Source of the DNA: Alphaproteobacteria bacterium
GTDB taxonomy: Bacteria > Myxococcota_A > UBA796 > GCA-2862545
Length of the DNA stretch: 37,807 bases
NCBI GenBank assembly: GCA_020632885.1
Contig: JACKEQ010000042.1
Coordinates: 1 to 37,807, forward strand
Direction: 5' to 3'
The notes beneath the pieces were generated by a model, which made no database searches, was not told where the DNA came from, and saw only the letters and a list, made by a program, of their open reading frames with translations. The position numbers and the translations under genes were made by a program. Positions 23,654 to 34,096 of this stretch are shown here, one piece after another (the stretch's first letter is position 1; each line of letters opens with the position of its first letter).

Positions 23654-24802
23654 TCACCCACCCATCTCGGTCCACTTCCAGACGATCTCTTTCATGACCT
23701 CCGACGTGCCACCGCCGATGGTCAGCAACCGCACATCCCGCGCCAGCCGGGTGATCGGGTACTCCTCGATGTACCCGGCCCCGCCGTGGAGCTGTTGGCA
23801 GTCGTAGATCACCCGCTGCGCCAGGTCGCACGAGAAGAGCTTCGCCATCGACACCAGCTTCGTGGGGTCCTCACCCGTCTGCATGCGCTGGACCGCCTGG
23901 TACGTCAGAGCCTTCGCCGCCTCCAGAGAGGCCAGGTGCTCCGCCAGCTTGTGCTTCCACACCTGGAACTTCGCCACCGGACGACCGAACGCCTTCCGCT
24001 CCGAGCCGAACCGGATGGCGTCGCCCAGCGCCAGCTCCATCGAGTGGATCGCCGTCAGCGCGGCCACCAGACGCTCTCCCTGGAAGTTCGTCATGATGTA
24101 GTAGAAGCCCGCGTTCTCGTGGCCCAGCAGGTACCGCTGCGGGATCCGGCAGTTGTCGAAGTGCAGCTCGCACGAGTCCACGCTCCGCGTGCCCAGCTTG
24201 TCGAGCTTGCGACCCACCGAGAATCCCGGCGTGTCCGTAGGGAACAGCACCAGCGAGATGCCCCCGTGCCCCTCGCCGCCCGTGCGCACCGCCAGCGTGA
24301 TGAAGTCCGCGATGGCCCCGTTCGTGATGTAGGTCTTCTGACCGTTGATCACGTAGTCCGTGCCGTCCTTCTTCGCGGTCGTGCGGATGGCGGCGACGTC
24401 CGACCCGCAGTCCGGCTCGCTCACCCCCAGCGCCGCGATCTTCTCGCCACGCACGACCGGAGCCAGGAACTCCTGCTTCTGCTCCTCCGTCCCGATCTCA
24501 CCGATGATCGGGGTGGCCATGTCGGTGTCGACCAGGATCGACATCACGACCCCACCGTTCCGCGCATGCCCCAGACCCTCCACGAAGGCTGTCGTGTACC
24601 ACCAGTCCAGCCCCATCCCGCCGACCGAGTCGGGGTACCGGATGCCCAGCAGCCCGAGCTCCGCGAGCTGACGGAAGATCTCCCGGTGGGGCCACTCCCC
24701 CGCCGCATCCCATGCGGCGCTGTTGGGCGCGATCTCGCGCTCCGCGAAGTCGCGGGCCAGCGCCCGCAGCTGATCGTGCTCGTCCGTGAACGGTGGGAAC
24801 AT
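23654..24802 (-). CDS. Acyl-CoA dehydrogenase
   Basis: 382 aa, the family's usual length; ATG 24802 is preceded by AGGAGG and upstream in-frame codons look non-coding. Family landmarks: FTDEHDQLRALARDF at the N-terminus; ALGVSEPDCGSDVAAIRT, a variant of the substrate/FAD-binding signature; YVINGQKTYITNGAIADF; and a C-terminal QQLHGGAGYIEEYPITRLARD motif. The usual MCAD-type catalytic Glu before GT is Gly here (IGGGTSE), while FQGERLVAALTAI places a Glu where isovaleryl- and long-chain acyl-CoA dehydrogenases keep their catalytic base, so that subgroup is likelier. It oxidises acyl-CoA to enoyl-CoA with FAD. Codon use is strongly GC3, unlike the island genes. Confidence 0.95.
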   Translation of the reverse strand: MFPPFTDEHDQLRALARDFAEREIAPNSAAWDAAGEWPHREIFRQLAELGLLGIRYPDSVGGMGLDWWYTTAFVEGLGHARNGGVVMSILVDTDMATPIIGEIGTEEQKQEFLAPVVRGEKIAALGVSEPDCGSDVAAIRTTAKKDGTDYVINGQKTYITNGAIADFITLAVRTGGEGHGGISLVLFPTDTPGFSVGRKLDKLGTRSVDSCELHFDNCRIPQRYLLGHENAGFYYIMTNFQGERLVAALTAIHSMELALGDAIRFGSERKAFGRPVAKFQVWKHKLAEHLASLEAAKALTYQAVQRMQTGEDPTKLVSMAKLFSCDLAQRVIYDCQQLHGGAGYIEEYPITRLARDVRLLTIGGGTSEVMKEIVWKWTEMGG

Positions 24803-24890
24803 CGGGAGGACCTCCTGCCCCACCTGCTTACCATGGCCGCGCCACCACACAGGGTGGAGCGCGCCCGGCACGACGGGATACACGGAACCC

Positions 24891-25514
24891 GTGCAACGCC
24901 TGACGCTACGTGCTGCCGAGGACTCCAGGTTCCTCGCCCGGATCGTCGAGCGCGACGGTTTCGCGTTCGTGCTGGACTACGGCGACCCCGAGATGATCGC
25001 GGACGCGACCGACCGCATCAACCGGGGCTTCTCCGTCCTGGTCTCCGGACACCTGGAGCACGTCGCGCCCGGCGCGGCGGACCTGATGCCCCGTCTGGCC
25101 GCGTTCTACGAAGCGGACGGGCTCCTGGTCTCCCTCGAGACCCCGATGACCCACATGCCCGGCCGGGTGTTCGACGACCCCGACGCCACGCGCCTGAAGC
25201 GGCCCGCCAGCGACGTCCAGACCGTGCTCCTGGAGCGCGACGACGAGACCGACCTCGTCACCCTGGAGTCCCTGTCCCTCGACGCCGCACGCGTCGCGGA
25301 CGCCCCCCCGGCCCGCCGCCTCCTCTGGAACCCGGGCCCCCTCGAGCCCCTCCCGATGGCGGAACGCCCGGACGAGGAGGAGGTCACCGAGCTCGTGCCC
25401 GAGGAGATGCGCCGACGCGCGCTGTCCGGCGACGAGGCCACCGAGCGTCACAGCGTGGCCGGAGCCCTGGCCGCCGCCGCCCTGGCGGAGCTCGAAGCGG
25501 AAGACGAAGCGTAA
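24891..25514 (+). CDS. Conserved-looking hypothetical protein
   Basis: 207 aa from GTG 24891, where coding-like composition begins; upstream in-frame sequence overlaps the acyl-CoA dehydrogenase start region. Residues 1-85 look like a compact domain (FAFVLDYGDPEMIADATDRI, then GFSVLVSGHLEHVAPGAADL). The rest is acidic and low in complexity with Glu/Ala-rich ends. No family recognised. It is divergent from the acyl-CoA dehydrogenase gene, with 88 bp between starts. Confidence 0.6.
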   Translation: MQRLTLRAAEDSRFLARIVERDGFAFVLDYGDPEMIADATDRINRGFSVLVSGHLEHVAPGAADLMPRLAAFYEADGLLVSLETPMTHMPGRVFDDPDATRLKRPASDVQTVLLERDDETDLVTLESLSLDAARVADAPPARRLLWNPGPLEPLPMAERPDEEEVTELVPEEMRRRALSGDEATERHSVAGALAAAALAELEAEDEA

Positions 25515-25533
25515 GACGACAGGGACGCCTGGC

Positions 25534-26583
<1,050 letters not shown>

Positions 26584-26651
26584 CGAGGCAGCTCCTCCGC
26601 CGCCAGCATAGAGCCAGGCCGAACGGTCGCCAACGTCGCTCCGGAGGACGT

Positions 26652-27668
26652 ATGACCTCTCACCTGGCCATCGTGGGCCTCGGCGTGCTGGCCCTCCTCG
26701 CGGGCAGCGATGTCGCCATCGCAGGCGCCACGCGGCTCGCCCGACGCCTGCACCTCTCGGATCTGGTGATCGGGCTGACGATCGTGGCCATCGGGACGAG
26801 CCTCCCGGAGCTGGCGACGACGATCACCGGCGCCATCGCGTCGGGGGGGACGGCCGCCGAGGACGCCGCGGGCGTGGCCCTCGGGAACATCGTGGGCAGC
26901 AACCTGTTCCTGCTCACCGCCCTGCTCGGGCTCACGGGGCTCATGCGCGATCTGCCCGTGTCGGTGGGCTCGATTCGGCGAGACGGCTTCGTCCTGCTCG
27001 GCTTCACGGCCGTCCTCGCCTGGGGCTTCGCGACCGGTACCCTCACCCGCCCCTTCGGGGCCCTGCTCCTGCTGGCGTTCGTCGCCTACCTCGCCATGGT
27101 CGTGCGGCACGAGGTCTCCACCGCCACGCCCGAGCCGACACCGGAGGCACCGGAGGCCCCCGAGACGTCCGACGGCCCCGACTGGACGGAGTCCCTGACC
27201 GGACGCCTGCCCATCCCACCAGGGGCCCGCGACGGCCTCGTCGTGTTCGCGGGGCTGGCCACGGTCGTCGGCGGGGCGACCCTGGTCGTGGACCACGGCG
27301 TGACCATCGCGGAGACGGTCGGAATCCCGGGGACGCTGGTGGGCATCTTCGTGGGCGCAGCGACGAGCCTGCCGGAGGTGGTGGTCTCGATCCGGGCGGC
27401 ATCCCGGGGCACCACGGACATGGCGGTGGGCAACATCCTCGGCAGCAGCATCACGAACCTCGGGCTCTGCCTCGGCGCCGCGGCGGTCGCCCACCCCGTC
27501 GTGGTGCCGCCCATGCTGCTGACCCTCGACTACCCCTTCCTCGCCGCCAGCACGGTCGTCGCGCTGCTGCTCATGAAGGAACGCGAGGAGCTCTCGCGCG
27601 AGGAAGGCGCCGTGCTGCTCGTGCTGTTCGCGCTCTACCTGGCCCTCCGGGTCCGCATGGGGACCTGA
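26652..27668 (+). CDS. Sodium/calcium exchanger family membrane protein
   Basis: 338 aa; ATG 26652 follows GGAGG. The CaCA-family alpha repeats are clear: GTSLPEL (48-54) with GNIVGSN (78-84), and a second repeat with GAATSLPEVVVS and GNILGSS at about 235-270. The second motif ends SS where SN is usual. About ten hydrophobic segments are present, with an acidic/Pro-rich cytoplasmic loop in the middle (about 155-185). The family exchanges Na+ (or H+) for Ca2+ across the inner membrane. It is divergent from the putative lipoprotein gene, with a 68-bp gap. Confidence 0.92.
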   Translation: MTSHLAIVGLGVLALLAGSDVAIAGATRLARRLHLSDLVIGLTIVAIGTSLPELATTITGAIASGGTAAEDAAGVALGNIVGSNLFLLTALLGLTGLMRDLPVSVGSIRRDGFVLLGFTAVLAWGFATGTLTRPFGALLLLAFVAYLAMVVRHEVSTATPEPTPEAPEAPETSDGPDWTESLTGRLPIPPGARDGLVVFAGLATVVGGATLVVDHGVTIAETVGIPGTLVGIFVGAATSLPEVVVSIRAASRGTTDMAVGNILGSSITNLGLCLGAAAVAHPVVVPPMLLTLDYPFLAASTVVALLLMKEREELSREEGAVLLVLFALYLALRVRMGT

Positions 27669-27703
27669 CGGGGTTACGCGGACACCTGACTCCGAGGTCC
27701 CCT

Positions 27704-30700
27704 ATGCTCCTGCTCTGGCTCGCTGCGGCCGGCGCTGCTCCGACGCCCTCCGACGCCACCCGAGGCGAGCTCGAGCAGGTCGTCCTGCCCTCGCTCGACG
27801 CGCGCCGAGCCTCGGCCGAAGCCCGCGCCGCAGCCCTCTCCGGGGTGTTCGACGGCTCGCGCACCCTGGCGGACGCCTGGCCGCTGCGCACCCAGCTCGA
27901 CCTGTTCGACAGGGCCGTCCTCGCGGGCCTGCAGCGCGAGCTCGACGCCTCCGCCCGCTCCCGGGAGGCGGAGCGGGCCCTGTCTCCGGCCCTGGACGAC
28001 CCCGATCTCCTCGAGCGGCACCGTGCGACCCTGGCGGCGACGCTCGATGCGGAAGAGGCCGCGGGACGCCTGGATTCCCGCCTGATCGCGAGCCGCCAGG
28101 CCTTCCTCGACAGGGCACCCGGACTGGCGACCGCCGCCTGGCGCGACAGCCTGGACCGCTGGCAGCGCGCCCTGGACGCCGCCACCGCCGAAGGGGCCAC
28201 CGAGGACGCCGTGGCGGCCGGCGACGCCGCCCTCGCCGCACGCTCCCGCCTGGAGGACATCCGCAGCGCCGCCTGGCGCGGATGGCTCCTCGCAGACCCC
28301 ACCCTGCTCGCGACGGCCGTGGACGCCCTCCCCACGACGCCCGACCCCGACACGGCCGCCGTGGTGCTCGCCGTCGCCCCCCTGCTGGGCGATCATCCCG
28401 CCGTGACGGCCTCCCGCGAGGCCCTCGACCGCGCCGCCCAGGCCCGGCAGGACGCCACCCTGGAGGAGGCACGGCGCCGGCTGGCGGGCGTGACCCTGCC
28501 GGCCAACGTGCAGCTCGCCGACCTCGAGTCCGCCGTGGAGCGCGCGACCGCCGCCGTGGAGGCCGCGCCCCCCGAGAAGCGCGCCCTGGCCGAGCTCGAG
28601 CTCCAGATCGTGAAGAAGCGCCTGGACCTCGCGACCGGCAAGGCCGCGGAGGACGCAGCCGCCGCCCAGCAGAGGGCCGACGAGGCGCGGAGAGCCGCCG
28701 AGGTCCTGAAGGCCGAAGCCGAGCGCGAGGGCCAGCGCTCGGCCATCAGCGACCAGCTCCTCGCCTTCCAGACCTCCGTGGCCACGGTCTACGAGGAGGA
28801 GGCCCAGCGCCGCACGGCCGCCGAGGCCCGCCTCCAGCAGTTCCGCGACCGCCTCGGCGCGCTCACGGAGGCCGCTGCGGCCGCTCGGGCCCTCGGCATG
28901 CTGGCACCCGAGCGCCCCGGTCGCCTCGACCAGGCCTACCTCGACACCCGCGCCCTCGTCCGCGACCTCTACGACGCCCTGGAGGAGGCCCGGCACACCG
29001 AAGAGGCCCTGCTCGCCGACGCCCGCCACCGGCGCACGGAGGCCGACTCGATCTCCGAGCTCCCCCTGCCCGACGACCAGGCGGCCACGCTCGCGAAGTC
29101 GCGCAGCGACCTCGAGGAGGCCTTCGCCAGCCGCGGACAGCGCGCCCGGGCCGACCGCGACACGCTGTACGCCATCCTCCACGACGCCCGCGACCTGCGC
29201 CGATCCCTGCGCACCTCGGCCTCCGGAACGGCCCTCACGCAGGCGCGCCGCGACTTCGTTCCCGAGCTGGGCCGCGAGCTCGCCGCCCTCCCCGGCCAGG
29301 CCCGGTCCGCCGGGCGCTCGGCGGCCATCTGGGCCCTCGGCCTCCCCGCCCTGCTCGGCGACCTCTCGGTCCTCGGCGCCCTGATCGTCGGGAGCGCCGA
29401 GCTGCTCGTGCTCGCCGCGATCTGGGTGGCCGCCCGTCGCCAGGTCCCCGGGTTCGTCGAACGCCTCGCGGAGGCCGCCCAGAAGGGCGCCACCTTCGTC
29501 GTGGACGGCGACATCCGCCGCGCGACCGACCAGGCCGGCGAGCTCGCCCTGCGCGCCCTCGATCTGGCCGTGGGCATCGTGCTCTACACCCGGCTCTCGG
29601 ACGGCGTGGTGGGCGTGCTCGTCTACCTCTGGATCCTCCGCGGGGTCGTGCGCGCGGCACCGTTGGTGGCCCGGGCGTCCCTCTCGAGCCCCGACGACCC
29701 CCACCCGTCCCTCCGGTTCGTCACCAACCCCACCGAGACCCTGGCCGTCCGGTCCCTCCGCGCCCTGGCCTGGTGGTGGGCGCTCTCGCGCCTCGCGCAG
29801 CTCGTGTCCGTCGAGCTCCTTGACGCCGACCGCCTCCGCGATCTCGCGTCCATGCTGTCCAGCGCGGCCTTCTGGAGCCTCCTCGCGGTCGGCGTGCTCG
29901 CCTGGGGTCCCCTCGCCGTCTCGACCCTCGCCCGGCAGCCCGAGCACACGGGGGTCGCCCGGTGGGCCGCCACGCCCGTCGGCACCGGGATCTTCGCGCG
30001 GATCGTCGCCCTCCCGAGGCTCGTCGTCGCGCTCGGGATCGTGGGCATGCAGATGGCCCTGAGCGTGGCGTCCCGCATCGTGGAGGGCCGCTCGGGGCTC
30101 GGGTGGCTGCAGTCCGCCCTGGCCCGCACCCAGATCAAGCGCACCGAGGCCTCCGAGCCCATCGCGGTGTCCACCGAGGTGGTCCAGCAGCTCGACGCGC
30201 TGCGCCGGGAGGGCATGCCGCGCCCCGAGGCGGAGGCGCAGATCGTCGCGGCCCACGCGGAGTGGCGGGAGTCTGGAAGGCGGGGGCTGGTGTCCCTCAT
30301 CGGCGACCGTGGCTCGGGCAAGACCCGCATCGTGAAGCGCCTGCCCGAGCTCCTGCCGGAGGCCCGTCTCTGCGAGACCGCGGTGCCGTCCCGGATCACC
30401 GACCCCGCCGCGATGGTCCGCTGGCTGGCCGGCGTGCTCGGCGTGGAGGCCACGGACGAGGCGTCCCTGGTGAAGGCCCTCGAAGACCTGCCGCCCACCA
30501 CGCTGGCCATCGGCAACGTGGAGCGCCTGTTCCTGCGGAGGGTCGGGGGCTACCGGCCGCTCCGATCCCTCGTCGGCATCGCGACCGCCACGGCAGACCG
30601 GCACTTCTGGGTGCTCGCGGTGCACGCGCCCGCGTGGGACTACCTGACGGGAATCGCCGCCCGCCTGAACCTCGACGCGTTCCGGGAGCACATCCGGCTC

Positions 30701-31228
30701 GAGGCCGCGTCCGGCCCCGTCCTGGCGGCCTGGTTGGAGGGTTCGCTCCTGGAGAGCGGTTGGTCGATGAGCTACCAGGAGCTCGCCACCACGGGCCTCC
30801 TCGGGGGTGACGAGGTGCTCGCGGAGAAGCGGGCGCGCACGGCCTTCTGGCGCCTCCTCTCGGACGCCGCCGGCGGCACGCCGGAGAACGCCGCGGAGCT
30901 GTTGGGTCGGTCGCTCGGTGCGGTGGGCGAGCGCGCGCTGTCCGTGCATCCCTTCGAGGCCCCCACATCGGCGGAGATCGAGGGGGTGTCGGACGACCTC
31001 CTGTTCACGCTCACCGCCCTCGTGCAGCACGCCGCGGCCACAGCCGAAGAGCTGGCGGCCGCGCTGAACCGTCGCCCCGAGGCCACCCGGACCCACGCGA
31101 AGAACCTCGTGCACCTCGGCATCGCGGAGGAGGAGCGCGACCGGGCCACCTACCGCATCGCCCCTCTCTGGGAGCCCGCCGTCCGCCGGCTCCTCCGCCA
31201 GAAGCACTTCCTGTACGGAGCGAGCTGA
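27704..31228 (+). CDS. Large membrane protein: periplasmic coiled coil, five TM segments, cytoplasmic P-loop domain
   Basis: 1,174 aa. A signal peptide (MLLLWLAAAGAA) leads into about 520 residues of Ala/Arg/Glu-rich coiled coil, probably periplasmic. Hydrophobic segments lie at about 540-575, 622-650, 684-706, 724-742 and 767-792. A cytoplasmic ATPase-like domain follows, with Walker A GDRGSGKT (867-874). At the expected Walker B site it reads LAIGNVERLF (934-943), with Gly/Asn where the metal-binding Asp should be. A winged-helix-like tail ends the protein. The stop overlaps the start of an MscS channel gene, so the two are likely made together and may form a gated complex. The architecture recalls the periplasmic arm of MscK/KefA, but with the channel as a separate chain. 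Confidence 0.78.
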   Translation: MLLLWLAAAGAAPTPSDATRGELEQVVLPSLDARRASAEARAAALSGVFDGSRTLADAWPLRTQLDLFDRAVLAGLQRELDASARSREAERALSPALDDPDLLERHRATLAATLDAEEAAGRLDSRLIASRQAFLDRAPGLATAAWRDSLDRWQRALDAATAEGATEDAVAAGDAALAARSRLEDIRSAAWRGWLLADPTLLATAVDALPTTPDPDTAAVVLAVAPLLGDHPAVTASREALDRAAQARQDATLEEARRRLAGVTLPANVQLADLESAVERATAAVEAAPPEKRALAELELQIVKKRLDLATGKAAEDAAAAQQRADEARRAAEVLKAEAEREGQRSAISDQLLAFQTSVATVYEEEAQRRTAAEARLQQFRDRLGALTEAAAAARALGMLAPERPGRLDQAYLDTRALVRDLYDALEEARHTEEALLADARHRRTEADSISELPLPDDQAATLAKSRSDLEEAFASRGQRARADRDTLYAILHDARDLRRSLRTSASGTALTQARRDFVPELGRELAALPGQARSAGRSAAIWALGLPALLGDLSVLGALIVGSAELLVLAAIWVAARRQVPGFVERLAEAAQKGATFVVDGDIRRATDQAGELALRALDLAVGIVLYTRLSDGVVGVLVYLWILRGVVRAAPLVARASLSSPDDPHPSLRFVTNPTETLAVRSLRALAWWWALSRLAQLVSVELLDADRLRDLASMLSSAAFWSLLAVGVLAWGPLAVSTLARQPEHTGVARWAATPVGTGIFARIVALPRLVVALGIVGMQMALSVASRIVEGRSGLGWLQSALARTQIKRTEASEPIAVSTEVVQQLDALRREGMPRPEAEAQIVAAHAEWRESGRRGLVSLIGDRGSGKTRIVKRLPELLPEARLCETAVPSRITDPAAMVRWLAGVLGVEATDEASLVKALEDLPPTTLAIGNVERLFLRRVGGYRPLRSLVGIATATADRHFWVLAVHAPAWDYLTGIAARLNLDAFREHIRLEAASGPVLAAWLEGSLLESGWSMSYQELATTGLLGGDEVLAEKRARTAFWRLLSDAAGGTPENAAELLGRSLGAVGERALSVHPFEAPTSAEIEGVSDDLLFTLTALVQHAAATAEELAAALNRRPEATRTHAKNLVHLGIAEEERDRATYRIAPLWEPAVRRLLRQKHFLYGAS

Positions 31229-32016
31229 TGGACACGCAGATCCTCGAGTTCGTCGACTTCTCCCGCATCCCCTACGCGCTGGCGGTCATCGCCGTTGCGT
31301 GGGTGAGCAACCGGTTCATCACGCGCACCCTGGACGACCTCGGCGTCCGGTTCACCGAGCGTCGCCTGCTGTTCAAGCAGATCACGTCGTTCACGCGCTT
31401 CGTCATCCTGATCGGCGCCGCGGCCCTCGTGGCCGCCTCGGTCGTGCGGTTCAGCAGCGAGGTCCTGCTCGCCATCGGCGGGTCCGTCGCGGTCGCCGTG
31501 GGCTTCGCGTTCAAGGACCTCCTCGCGTCCCTCATGGCCGGCCTCATCCTGCTGCTCGACCGCCCCTTCCAGGTCGGCGACCGCGTGGAGTTCGGCGGTC
31601 ACTACGGCGAGGTCCTGGAGATCGGGCTCCGCACCGTCCGCATCAACACGCTCGACGACAACCTCATCTCGGTGCCCAACAGCCGCTTCCTGACCGACGC
31701 CGTGAGCTGCGCCAACGCGGGCGCCCTCGAGCAGATGTGCGTGTTCGAGTTCTGGATCGGCATGGACCAGGACTTCGACGTCGCCAAGGAGATCGCCTAC
31801 GACGCGACCGCCTCGAGCAACTTCGTGTACCTGAAGCGCGCCATCATCGTGCACCTCAAGGAGGTCACCCTCCCGCACCAGCCGCTGATGGCCATGAAGG
31901 TGACGGTGAAGGCGTACGTGTTCGACGGACGCTTCGAGTCCGCGTTCGGCACGGACGTGCACGAGCGCGTCCACAGGGCCTTCCGCGCCGCGGGGATCGC
32001 GAGCGCGGCGGCCTGA
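31228..32016 (+). CDS. MscS-family mechanosensitive channel
   Basis: 262 aa; ATG 31228 overlaps the preceding stop (TGATG). Three hydrophobic helices come first; the pore-lining TM3 reads LLAIGGSVAVAVGFAFKDLL with the Gly/Ala pattern of MscS. The beta domain signature DRPFQVGDRVEFGGHYGEV and ISVPNSRFL follow. The C-terminal mixed domain is complete. The family releases small solutes on hypo-osmotic shock. Coupling to the large coiled-coil/P-loop membrane protein suggests that partner modulates its gating. Confidence 0.93.
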   Translation: MDTQILEFVDFSRIPYALAVIAVAWVSNRFITRTLDDLGVRFTERRLLFKQITSFTRFVILIGAAALVAASVVRFSSEVLLAIGGSVAVAVGFAFKDLLASLMAGLILLLDRPFQVGDRVEFGGHYGEVLEIGLRTVRINTLDDNLISVPNSRFLTDAVSCANAGALEQMCVFEFWIGMDQDFDVAKEIAYDATASSNFVYLKRAIIVHLKEVTLPHQPLMAMKVTVKAYVFDGRFESAFGTDVHERVHRAFRAAGIASAAA

Positions 32017-32017
32017 C

Positions 32018-32851
32018 TCACCCGCGCAGGGCCGCCGCGTGGAACGCCACGTGCTCGCCCACGAACGTGCTCACGAAGTAGTAGCTGTGGTCGTAGCCGT
32101 CCTGCATGCGCACCTCCGCCGGGAAGCCCGCAGCGGCGGCCGCCTCGACGAACCGGTGGGTCTGGAGCTGCTCCTCGAGGAACCCGTCCGCGGTGCCCTG
32201 ATCGACGAGCACGGGCAGCCGGTGGGACGCGCGCCCCACGAGCACACACGCGTCGTAGGCCTCCCACGCGGACCGGTCGGACCCGAGGTAGGCCCCGAAG
32301 GCCTTGTGACCCCACGGCACCTCCGTGGGCGCCACGATCGGCGAGAACGCCGACACCGAGCGGTACATCCCGGGGTTGCGGAGGGCCAGCACCAACGCGC
32401 CGTGACCGCCCATGGAGTGCCCGGACACCGAACGCGCCGCGCTCACCGGGAAGCTCGCCTCCACGAGGGCCGGCAGCTCGTCCCGGACGTAGGTGTACAT
32501 CCGGTAGTGCGCCGACCACGGGGCCTGCGTCGCGTCGACGTAGAACCCCGCCCCCTTCCCGAGGTCCCAGCCCGCGTCGTCCGCGACGTCGTCCCCCCGG
32601 GGGGACGTGTCGGGCGCCACGATCACGACGCCGTGCTCCGCGGCGTACCGCTGGGCCGCGGCCTTCGTGATGAAGTTCTGCTCGGTGCACGTGAGGCCCG
32701 AGAGCCAGTACAGCACCGGGAACCCGCCCGCGGGCGGCTCCCCGCCGGGCACGAAGACGCCGAAGCGCATCGTGCACCCGAGCGTGCTCGACGCGTGGCT
32801 CCAGACCTCCTGCACACCGCCGGAGACGGCGTGGCTCTCGACGCGCTCCAT
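32018..32851 (-). CDS. fghA: S-formylglutathione hydrolase
   Basis: 277 aa, the family's standard length. It is an alpha/beta hydrolase with Ser146 in SGHSMGGHG, Asp222 in DQGTADGFL and His255 in DGYDHSYYF. The LSGLTCTEQNF segment near residue 50 is diagnostic for esterase D/S-formylglutathione hydrolase. It hydrolyses S-formylglutathione to formate and glutathione, the second step of glutathione-dependent formaldehyde detoxification. Its start lies seven bases after the stop of the dehydrogenase that makes its substrate, so they form an operon. Confidence 0.97.
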   Translation of the reverse strand: MERVESHAVSGGVQEVWSHASSTLGCTMRFGVFVPGGEPPAGGFPVLYWLSGLTCTEQNFITKAAAQRYAAEHGVVIVAPDTSPRGDDVADDAGWDLGKGAGFYVDATQAPWSAHYRMYTYVRDELPALVEASFPVSAARSVSGHSMGGHGALVLALRNPGMYRSVSAFSPIVAPTEVPWGHKAFGAYLGSDRSAWEAYDACVLVGRASHRLPVLVDQGTADGFLEEQLQTHRFVEAAAAAGFPAEVRMQDGYDHSYYFVSTFVGEHVAFHAAALRG

Positions 32852-32858
32852 GGTCGCC

Positions 32859-33971
32859 TCAGAAGTGGATGACGGTCCGGATGGACTCGCCGTGGTGCAT
32901 GAGGTCGAACGCCTCGTTGATGCGCTCGAGGGGCAGCGTGTGCGTGATGAACGGCTTGAGGTCGAGCTCGCCGCTCATCGCCTGCTTCACCATGCCCGGC
33001 AGCTCGGTGCGACCGCGCACGCCACCGAAGGCCGAGCCGCGCCAGACACGCCCGGTGACGAGCTGGAACGGACGGGTCCGGATCTCCTGACCGGCGCCGG
33101 CGACACCGATGATCACGGACTCGCCCCAGCCCTTGTGGCAGCACTCGAGGGCCGACCGCATCACGTCGACGTTGCCGATGCACTCGAAGCTGAAGTCCAC
33201 GCCGCCGTCGGTGAGCTCGACGATGACGTCCTGGATGGAGCGGCCCGGGTGGTCCTTGGGGTTCACGACGTCGGTGGCGCCGAGGGAGCGGGCCAGCTCG
33301 AACTTGCCGGCGTTGATGTCGACGCCGATGATGCGTCCGGCCCCCGCCTGCTTCGCGCCCACGATGACCGCGAGGCCGATGCCGCCGAGACCGAACACCG
33401 CCACGGTGTCACCCGCCTTCACCTTCGCGGTGTTGTGGACGGCGCCGATTCCGGTGGTGACGCCGCACCCGAGGAGGCAGACCTCGTGGAGCGGCGCGTC
33501 GTCGTCGATCTTCGCGAGCGAGATCTCGGGGACGACGGTGTACTCGCTGAAGGTGGACGTGCCCATGTAGTGGAAGATGGGCTTGCCCTGGTACGAGAAG
33601 CGGCTCGTGCCGTCCGGCATGAGGCCCTTGCCCTGGGTGGCACGCACGGCCTGGCAGAGGTTGGTCTTGCCGCTCTTGCAGAACTTGCACTCGCGGCACT
33701 CGGCCGTGTAGAGCGGGATCACGCGGTCGCCGGCCTTCAGGCTCGTCACCCCCTCGCCCACCTCGACGACGATACCGCCGCCCTCGTGGCCGAGCACGGC
33801 GGGGAAGACACCCTCGGGATCGTCGCCGCTCAGGGTGAACGCGTCCGTGTGGCAGACGCCCGTGTGCGTGATCTTGACGAGCACCTCGCCCTTCCGGGGC
33901 GGCTCGACGTCGATCTCGACGATCTGGAGGGGCTTTCCGGCTTCGAATGCGACAGCGGCGCGGCTCTTCAT
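32859..33971 (-). CDS. frmA: S-(hydroxymethyl)glutathione dehydrogenase (class III alcohol dehydrogenase)
   Basis: 370 aa from ATG 33971, with GGAGA upstream. Catalytic zinc ligands lie in HTGVCHTD (C40) and LGHEG (H62). The structural zinc site is CRECKFCKSGKTNLC. The nucleotide-binding turn is GLGGIGLAVIVGAKQ, and VDINAGKFELA specifies NAD. The class III markers are present (FHYMGTSTFSEYTVV). It oxidises the glutathione adduct of formaldehyde to S-formylglutathione. It is first in the operon with fghA. Its upstream region (33972-34030) faces the zinc-ribbon gene. Confidence 0.97.
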   Translation of the reverse strand: MKSRAAVAFEAGKPLQIVEIDVEPPRKGEVLVKITHTGVCHTDAFTLSGDDPEGVFPAVLGHEGGGIVVEVGEGVTSLKAGDRVIPLYTAECRECKFCKSGKTNLCQAVRATQGKGLMPDGTSRFSYQGKPIFHYMGTSTFSEYTVVPEISLAKIDDDAPLHEVCLLGCGVTTGIGAVHNTAKVKAGDTVAVFGLGGIGLAVIVGAKQAGAGRIIGVDINAGKFELARSLGATDVVNPKDHPGRSIQDVIVELTDGGVDFSFECIGNVDVMRSALECCHKGWGESVIIGVAGAGQEIRTRPFQLVTGRVWRGSAFGGVRGRTELPGMVKQAMSGELDLKPFITHTLPLERINEAFDLMHHGESIRTVIHF

Positions 33972-34096
33972 GGCGGGTCTCCGGGTCTGGCTGCTCGACC
34001 TAGCCAATCCGCGCCGCATGACAACCGGTCGTGTCCTCGGGCCTCGCGGATTACCGGTCCCACCGGAGGTGCTCGGTGGAGGAAGGACTGTTCCGG

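Noticed and set aside
27674..31207. 1,177-codon open frame on the minus strand
   Set aside because: It mirrors the plus-strand membrane protein, which has a signal peptide, TM helices and a Walker A motif. Long antisense frames arise from GC-rich third positions; the translation is Gly/Arg/His-rich with no domain.
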